Assembly (NCBI GenBank): GCA_964034945.1
Contig: OZ035961.1
Span: forward strand, 26,947,684-27,011,683
Origin: Chrysopilus asiliformis
Taxonomy: Eukaryota > Arthropoda > Insecta > Diptera > Rhagionidae
DNA: 64,000 nt
Direction of reading: 5' to 3'
Shown: one piece after another, positions 57,601 through 64,000 of the stretch
Numbering within the stretch: the first letter of the stretch is position 1
How the letters are laid out: each line of letters starts with the position of its first letter
Program-made: the position numbers and the translations under genes
Notes under the pieces: generated by a model
Seen by the model: the letters and a program-made list of their open reading frames with translations, nothing else
Told to the model about the DNA's origin: nothing
The model's database searches: none

Positions 57601-59246
57601 TGGTTTGTATCTCTGCAAAAACTTTGCAATTTAAAAAAAAAACAAATATGGAAATTCTAAAAAAATCGAAAAATTAAAATATTTTAATCCAAAATGGGTA
57701 TTTAAAAATAAAAAATAATTTATTGCTGACAAGAAAGATGTTTTTTTTGCGACGCAAAACAATTGTTAAATACTCTATGTGAGAACTTCAAGTACTTGAG
57801 AAATTTCTCGATATTACGCTCCGCTTTCGATAAAATCGCAAAAAAACTTTGTCATTTGTTTTGAAAAAGACTAATTAATCCGTTTTGCATTTTGATGTAT
57901 GGAAATTTTATGTAAATTATATTCTACCTGCATACATAAAATCTAGATCTTTCAGAGATGAAAGAGAAAAATTGCCATTAATTTTTTGTGCTGTTTTTGA
58001 AACATTGATTATAATTCTGTTAAATAGTGAATCATTATATTTCATATTTTGTAAAAAAAAAATGTGGACATATCTAGTAATTTTTAAGGCCTAGAGTTAA
58101 ATAAAAAAAAATAAATCTTGGCAGCACTAGTATTTTCAAATACGTTAGGCGTTGAGACTAACAAAAAGAAGCCATAATAGTATTTTGTATTCATTTCTCA
58201 AGATTTTGACCACAAACGAGTGGTCATGTCATCGTAGACGCACACACATCCGTCTATACAGACTAAGAATGAGTGATGGCGTATCATCAAACAGCTGATT
58301 GCCAAAATTTGATCGTTTGTCTGATGTTGCCCTATAGGAAAATGGCTTTGCCAGCCATTATCTTGGAAGCAGCAGGTTTTGGGTTTCCTTACGCTTTCCT
58401 TTCGTACCTGCGCACCTTGCTTTTGTCCGCCGCTAGAAAAGATTTGCTCCTTACCATGCGTGCATCAAATAAAAAATGAGGGGTCGAAAGTGCCGAGACG
58501 TATGAAGTTGATGTGTAATTATGGGTGGCGATCAGATCCCATGTGCGTGTGTGTGTGTATTTTCATACTATTTTGAATGGGCGTTTTCTAAGTCCACACA
58601 TCCGAAATGCGATTTCTTTTTCGCTTTTGCATAGAAATCATGCATGAGTTTTTCGGGTGTGCGCTTAGCATGCTGATGTTTAACACAATTTTATTACTAC
58701 TAGACTGATCCGATTTGTATTAGGCGTTTTTTTTTCTAATGTTTTCTTTTTTAAAATTTATTTCAGGTTGGCTGAGTTCATCGCAAATTGAAAGATTGAT
58801 ACGATGCGGGCGAGATCTTTGCCCACTCGTAATGTTTGGCGCGCATTTTTAAACGAAAAAAAAAATTACACAGAATTGACTGTTGATCAAGGTGATTCAT
58901 AACATGAATAATAGCTATACGGACTTCAAAGTATGTCAATTTGAATTGTTGTGTTACGAACTTACCGAATTTGACTACAGCGCAATAAAACGTCATGTTA
59001 ATATAGAATTGATTAGTAGAAGTAATAAAAAAACGTCTAATGACTCTATCAATAGTTATTAGATGGGAACCAAATTGACAATTTGGCGGCCTATTTCACT
59101 TCACATTTTTAAGCAATTAGTACCTACTTACGATTAATTAAATTTTACAGCTTTTATTTTGGATCTTAAAATTTCAAGTATTGAATTTTCCCACACATGG
59201 TCTTGATAACTGCATTTTAAACATTTAATATACAATTTTTACAACC
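57601..59246. other. Non-coding block with a D2 trace
   Basis: 57880-57960 carries a weak D2 start (gttttgcattttgatgtatg). 58.2-58.7 kb is mixed in composition with a short (GT)n run at about 58545. A small palindrome CCAAATTGACAATTTGG lies near 59071. Frames at 58273-58576 overlap and lack motifs. Confidence 0.45.
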
Positions 59247-59522
59247 TACACTCAGAAAAATGTCCAGGTCAACTTTTTGTCAGGTTAACTCTGACCTTAC
59301 AGAGGTGTCTGTAAGCCAGCTAGCGGTCAGAGTTAACCTATCTAAGGTCAACTCGTGCAGCTCCCAATGCCCTACTTCACCTGCTGGTGGCTTAATTTCA
59401 GAATTTCTCCGACCACAGGTCAACTCAGTTTTACTTGCCCACATGCAGGCGAACGCGCGCCTGCCCGAGGCCAATTACGCCGTATGTAGGTCGTCGAGTT
59501 AGCCTCCATTTTTCTTAGTGTA
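59247..59522 (-). mobile_element. MITE family M1, copy 4 (276 bp, inverted)
   Basis: TA-CACTCAGAAAAATGTCC to CATTTTTCTTAGTG-TA, full length and in the same orientation as copy 3. One TIR mismatch (CTTAGTG) distinguishes it. It carries the same 15-bp perfect internal stem. Confidence 0.92.
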
Positions 59523-59657
59523 GCTAAATCGAGGCAAATTGCTCGATATGAAAAAATGTTGAAAATGATTGAACCGATTTTAACGAAATTTTTTTTTAAC
59601 TGATTGTGTTTAACTAGTGATCCATGATTTTTACTCTACCTTTTTAGCATTGAACTC

Positions 59658-59733
59658 GATTGGAATTTTTCGGCTTACAAGTCATAAAAATGGCTTACAA
59701 GTTATATCATTTTTTTGGGTGTTTTCACATCCG
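59658..59733 (-). repeat. Short hairpin repeat H78, copy d (most diverged)
   Basis: gattggaatttttcggctta at the left and gggtgttttcacatcc at the right match copy b in order. The middle has a local duplication of the tggcttacaagt phrase. The hairpin stem has one changed base (GGGTGT in place of GGATGT). Confidence 0.6.
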
Positions 59734-59872
59734 AAAAGTTCCTCCTAAGAAGTCAGGCATGTGTGCTCTGAAACCCCACTAGGAGCCTGTTTCTGGTGTT
59801 AAAGCTGGCTTACCGTCATCAGAGCCTGCTTTACCAGCTTCTACGCAGGCTTACAGGGCTTACAGGAGCTTT

Positions 59873-60352
59873 AAGGAGCCGCTCCATTACCATGACTTTT
59901 TACCACGACAAAAAAATAGAGACACATTTATGTGAAGATGCCTTGGCGAGAAAGGGAGATAAAAATCAACTGCAAAAATTTGTCGGCAAATGCAAAAATA
60001 ATTTCCCCTCTTTTGTTATGGCGATTTTATGGCGATTTCTACTACAACCACACATTGTCCCTGTAAGTGAATAGTAAGCACGGACACATTCAAACTGTTA
60101 TTATAGCGTGATGTCATTTTAAAAGCTTTTTCTCCTTCGCATGCATAGTCAAAAGCTTTGTTACCATGCCAATTTGAACATTATACTCATAGCATAAGGT
60201 TTGATATGATTGCTATAAAATTGTAAAACTGGAAGGGATAGCGTTTAACTTGTATTCAGTTATTCCTATTTAGATCTACATAAGTCTATCTTGCTCTAGT
60301 TTCCTGCATTTTTTTGTCATGGTAAAAAGTCATGGTAATGGAGCGGCTCCTT
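59873..60352 (+). mobile_element. TIR element, family M4, copy 1 (480 bp)
   Basis: The ends AAGGAGCCGCTCCATTACCA (then TGACTTTTTACCA and CGACAAAAAAAT) and the matching right end are inverted copies of about 45 bp. A second, near-identical copy lies at 60385-60864 in inverse orientation. A 26-bp direct repeat (TACCAGCTTCTAYGCAGGCT, TACAGG) occurs at 59832-59857 and right after the element at 60353-60378. The 60-codon frame inside is the same in both copies, but that follows from their recent duplication. Confidence 0.9.
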
Positions 60353-60384
60353 TACCAGCTTCTATGCAGGCTTACAGGTGGTTT

Positions 60385-60864
60385 AAGGAGCCGCTCCATT
60401 ACCATGACTTTTTACCATGACAAAAAAATGCAGGAAACTAGAGCAAGATAGACTTATGTAGATCTAAATAGGAATAACTGAATACAAGTTAAACGCTATC
60501 CCTTCCAGTTTTACAATTTTATAGCAATCATATCAAACCTTATGCTATGAGTATAATGTTCAAATTGGCATGGTAACAAAGCTTTTGACTATGCATGCGA
60601 AGGAGAAAAAGCTTTTAAAATGACATCACGCTATAATAACAGTTTGAATGTGTCCGTGCTTACTATTCACTTACAGGGACAATGTGTGGTTGTAGTAGAA
60701 ATCGCCATAAAATCGCCATAACAAAAGAGGGGAAATTATTTTTGCATTTGCCGACAAATTTTTGCAGTTGATTTTTATCTCCCTTTCTCGCCAAGGCATC
60801 TTCACATAAATGTGTCTCTATTTTTTTGTCGTGGTAAAAAGTCATGGTAATGGAGCGGCTCCTT
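60385..60864 (-). mobile_element. TIR element, family M4, copy 2 (480 bp, inverted)
   Basis: Reverse complement of copy 1 with almost no differences visible over 480 bp. Only 32 bp separate the two copies, so 59873-60864 is one large palindrome that could extrude a cruciform or give a long double-stranded RNA if transcribed. Because the TIRs themselves are also inverted, four TIR copies are present within 1 kb. Confidence 0.9.
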
Positions 60865-60939
60865 TATATCTAAAAATCTGAATCGACAAGATTTTTTTTT
60901 ATTGCCTGGGTTTTTTTTAACTCTCTGTCAAGAACTTTG

Positions 60940-61690
60940 ACAACTATATATTTTACATAATAGTTTACGTGTAAAAAATTACTTGTTAACAGACACTAAA
61001 ATTTTAGTAAACAATGTAAATAATGTAAACAATAGTTTTTTTTTCTTTATTTTCTAGTAAGTAACTGCAATATCCAAAATATAACTCTGAAACAACCAAA
61101 TCAAATGATTTATTAAAGCATAACCGATTCCTTGTGGGAGTGTAAATTTGATGCCGATTAGAAATTTGAGCGTATGTAGCAGGATTTCCCAGTAATTTCA
61201 GAGCTAGCATTAACAAGTCTGGATGTTGACATGCTCCAAAATACTTCCGGATATCTTGTTTATTTCTAAAAAAAAAATTAGAGATTTTTTTTCTTTTTAA
61301 ATTAAACCATTCAAAAATTTTCAAAAATTATTCATTGTACTAATGTAAACGTAGTGGTCTCCGATTCATTTAATTAATACTTATTTTTCAAAGTACACTG
61401 AAAATTGATCTACTACCAGAATCGAAACTACTGACTGAATAAAACTAAACACGTTCAATATTTGTTTTTTCACTTACACAATAAAGCTTAAAGATTGCTT
61501 TTGACATACACCAGCTGTTTATTTACGATAGTTTACATTATTTACTATTGTTTACGTAAATAATTTACTTTACTATTGTTTACGTAAATAATTTACTTTA
61601 CTATTGTTTACGTAAACAATTATTCTATACTAATTTTTTACGGGAAAATGTAAGGAGTTTTTGTTTACTCGTAAATGCACAACACTGGCC
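60940..61690. mobile_element. Possible truncated hAT-like element with GTTTACGTAAA word array
   Basis: GTTTAC, GTAAAC and TTTACGTAAA words are dense at 60950-61030 and 61510-61680. The right edge, read on the other strand, is CAGTGTTGTGCATTTACG, a hAT-like terminus. I find no matching left end, so it may be truncated. It includes a 28-bp tandem array (units at 61543, 61571 and 61599: tactattgtttacgtaaa). A 106-codon reverse frame at 61004-61324 shows no known domain. Confidence 0.5.
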
Positions 61691-61794
61691 GAAGCACAGC
61701 CCAAGAACGCATTTATTTAACTTTTGATTCAACCACTCGCTCATAGCTCATAGTATTTTGATTTTCAAATTTTTCTTCCCTCCTCTACCTCGTA

Positions 61795-62070
61795 TACACT
61801 CAGAAAAATGGAGGCTAACTCGACGACCTACATACGGCGTAATTGGCCTCGGGCAGGCGCGCGTTCGCCTGCATGTGGGTAAGTAAAACTGAGTTGACCT
61901 GTGGTCGGAGAAATTATGAAATTAAGCCACTAGCAGGTGAAGTAGGGCATTGGGAGCTGCACGAGTTGACCTTAGATAGGTTAACTCTGACCGCTAGCTG
62001 GCTTACAGACACCTCTGTAAGGTCAGAGTTAACCTGACAAAAAGTTGACCTGAACATTTTTCTGAGTGTA
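61795..62070 (+). mobile_element. MITE family M1, copy 5 (276 bp)
   Basis: TA-CACTCAGAAAAATGGAGG to CATTTTTCTGAGTG-TA. It is in the same orientation as copies 1 and 2, with a handful of substitutions (gtgggtaag, aaattatgaa, ccactagcagg). Confidence 0.92.
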
Positions 62071-63734
62071 ATATCTCTTGAACCGATTAAGGGATTTAGA
62101 TCTGGGTTTTACGGCGAGGGAGGTCTGCCATGAAGGAAACTTTTTGCCCACCTAAATCTACTCCACCGATTCTTAGTAACCCCCTGTCTTAATACGTCTG
62201 CTATATCTTGATACCTCTAAGAGATTTCGATCAGCAAATAATTCACGACCGCATTCCACTACAATGAAGAAAAGCAAAAACACTTTAAACAACAATAAAA
62301 ATTAAAATTAATAACCAATTTATTTCGCTATAGTTTACCCGTTAAACACTTTCGTTGCCAATAAAAGTATTTCGGTTGAACCTCAAGGAAGAATACAAAA
62401 TGAATTATGGGCCAAAAGAGGGCACCCGAAAGAAATTTGTTAATTTATATGCGAACATGTCATACAATATACACAATAAAAAAAAGTATGATTTCGTTTT
62501 CGAAATTTATTTTTGGATGGCATCGATTAATAATCTTTGGAATCGATTCGAAGACAGTGGAAATGATGAGCCAAGCCTTAAAATATCAGTTTCGATTTCG
62601 ATGTATGTATAAATGGTTACCGCCATGTAGTGTGGATAAAAATTTCACAATATGGCTTGAATACGTGAATCAATGGGGTAGGTAAGTAATCGGTTTTTTT
62701 TTTTGGTAATTTTCCTTTTGTTTATGTTTCTGACATGTATTTAAATAAAACATTTTATAATCAATTTGGCTTTAATTCATTAACACATCATTGGCTATTG
62801 GAACGCCAGGTAAATGATAACATTTCCCACATTTTCGATACCAAAAAACGTAATTCAAGGCGAGTTCTGTATTGAAAATTACTTCATTAACTCACGTGTA
62901 CTGGGGAGCTACGCAATTTACGCATAGGAGCGTTTTCTTTCTATCATTTTTTCGGCGGTGTTCAATAGCGGAACGAAATGGCCGGAAGTTTTAACAGAAA
63001 TTTGAATTATACGGCTGTGGAGACCGAAGGAAAAATTAAGTCAACTTGACATTTTTTTTCCAATGTTGTAACAAGATTGTCTAATTGTTTCTGCTTTTGT
63101 ATCAACGAGAGTAAAAATTCTGATTTATGGTTTTATTGCGAACGTCATGGGTTAGGTATCATTATTGTCGTTTCTTAATATTAACATTTTCAAAGGTATT
63201 TTTTTCAGTCGTTCATTCACGTTGAACCGAAATTTTTTTATTTGGCCTTCGTGTTAGAATTTCGTACGTTAATAAACCTTGGAAAATATGCAAATAAATT
63301 AATAGAATACTTCAATTAAAATAATTCTGAAATTTAAGCAGGCATGAAAAAATAATAATATCTTTTTGATATTTTTTGCGGGTAGTTGGTAATCTTAGAA
63401 TTTAAGAATAATAATATCACGGTGGCAGAGCCGATTTAGGTAGAATTATGGAGAAGTGGCAGATTGAATTCCGTGTGGGAGAAACCAATTTTCAGTCACG
63501 GAGAAAAAAGTAATGAAAAGGAAGAAATTCTTCTCAAATTTGATTTAGAGGTATGGAAGAATTATGTAATTATAAACCTTTCCATCATTACAACTTCTAA
63601 GATAACCTTAGCAAAGAATAATAACAAATAATTTTATTATTATAATTTTAATAATTTTATATGGTTTCAACCTAGTAGGTACTATTTATGAGAGCAGACA
63701 AAATTTTTATGAAAAAATCCATTTGTAAGACATA
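62071..63734. other. Non-coding block with an exon-like stretch at 62.4-62.68 kb
   Basis: Two plus-strand frames overlap (62355-62612 and 62407-62685). The second ends at TGGGGTAG|GTAAGT, where GTAAGT is a consensus splice donor at 62682. I do not recognise the protein, and the two competing frames weaken the case for an exon. The remainder is A/T-rich, with a weak D2 trace near 63540. Confidence 0.35.
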
Positions 63735-64000
63735 GAGAGGTAAGCATTGGTCCGATTGGATGTTAATGTATGGAACGGTTATGTAAAATCAGATTCTAAA
63801 CAGATTTCGTCATCATAAATTTTTCGACACTATGCACCGTTTTCGAGAAAATAGAAAAAAGTATTTAATTTGTATGGGGGAGGGGAAAGCAGTGATCCAA
63901 CTGAATTTTTTTTGTATAGATAAGTTATGTAAAATCATATTCACGCCTTTATAAATTTTTCAAGTTATTTAAAATCATATTCACGCCTTATAAATCACCG
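63735..64000 (+). repeat. Dispersed repeat family D2, copy 5 (runs to the window edge)
   Basis: ggtccgattggatgttaatg, ttatgtaaaatcagattcta, actatgcaccgttttcgaga and ttgtatgggggagg match the other D2 copies. A local duplication near the edge repeats aaaatcatattcacgcct (63931 and 63971). Confidence 0.6.

Noticed and set aside
59892..60074. 60-codon frame identical in both M4 copies
   Set aside because: The two 480-bp copies are almost identical over their whole length, so shared coding potential carries no extra information.
62355..62685. Coding exon ending at a GTAAGT donor
   Set aside because: Two overlapping frames compete, there is no recognised protein, and a single donor match is expected by chance. 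Noted in the block entry only.
1..64000. Retroviral or LTR elements and full-length LINEs
   Set aside because: No paired long terminal repeats, no primer-binding site plus polypurine tract, and no reverse transcriptase or integrase motif was recognised in any frame.

Overview
This is an AT-rich (roughly one third G+C by eye) eukaryotic window with no intact protein-coding gene that I can recognise. There is no operon structure, no ribosome-binding sites and no dense coding. The sequence is long non-coding DNA filled with DNA transposon remnants, short Helitrons and diverged dispersed repeats. The mix (Helitron ends, TA- and TAA-flanked miniature inverted-repeat elements (MITEs), a hAT-like MITE of the CAGTGGCG type, and a candidate 58-bp intron) fits an arthropod, most likely an insect and perhaps a dipteran. 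I cannot name the species. The window reads as intergenic or long-intron DNA.

Layout. 1-12 kb: hairpins, a TA-flanked MITE, a 788-bp TA-flanked element (5036-5823), a cluster of two hAT-like MITEs (6441-7206), and an old dispersed repeat interrupted by a 78-bp insertion with a 12-bp target duplication (7940-8017). 12-19 kb: a nested pair of TA-flanked MITEs (12308-12927), a unique block with more G+C (about 13.8-15.1 kb), and PIF/Harbinger-like, piggyBac-like and other TIR elements (16.6-18.9 kb). 20-25 kb: dispersed repeats, a minus-strand Helitron with an internal 122-bp tandem repeat, and a 22-bp x 9 minisatellite. 25-36 kb: mostly unique DNA with TTATGC-rich patches, then hairpins and inverted repeats (30.9-31.8 kb) and small repeats (33.4-34.0 kb). 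36-44 kb: a 500-bp TIR element carrying promoter-like and start-codon/splice-donor-like sequence, a possible decayed two-exon gene fragment (38490-38649), a Helitron, and two 990-bp elements in inverted orientation. 44-64 kb: more copies of the 276-bp MITE, a second plus-strand Helitron, a PIF-like element, a tRNA-like SINE candidate, and a near-perfect palindrome made of two 480-bp elements (59873-60864).

Main pattern. At least eight unrelated TIR families here share one design. Each has its own short, partly self-complementary word repeated many times in both orientations inside the element (for example GTTAACC/GGTCAACT, GTAAAATTAC, AATGATT, ATCCAAT, CTCGAGAG/GCGAGT, GGTAATTC, ACCAAGAT/TTGGT, GTTTACGTAAA). 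Separately, a ~76-bp dispersed sequence with a 6-bp stem and GAAA-loop hairpin occurs four times. One copy has a 12-bp target duplication and empty sites in paralogous repeats, so it behaves as a very small mobile sequence. These are the two observations most worth pursuing.
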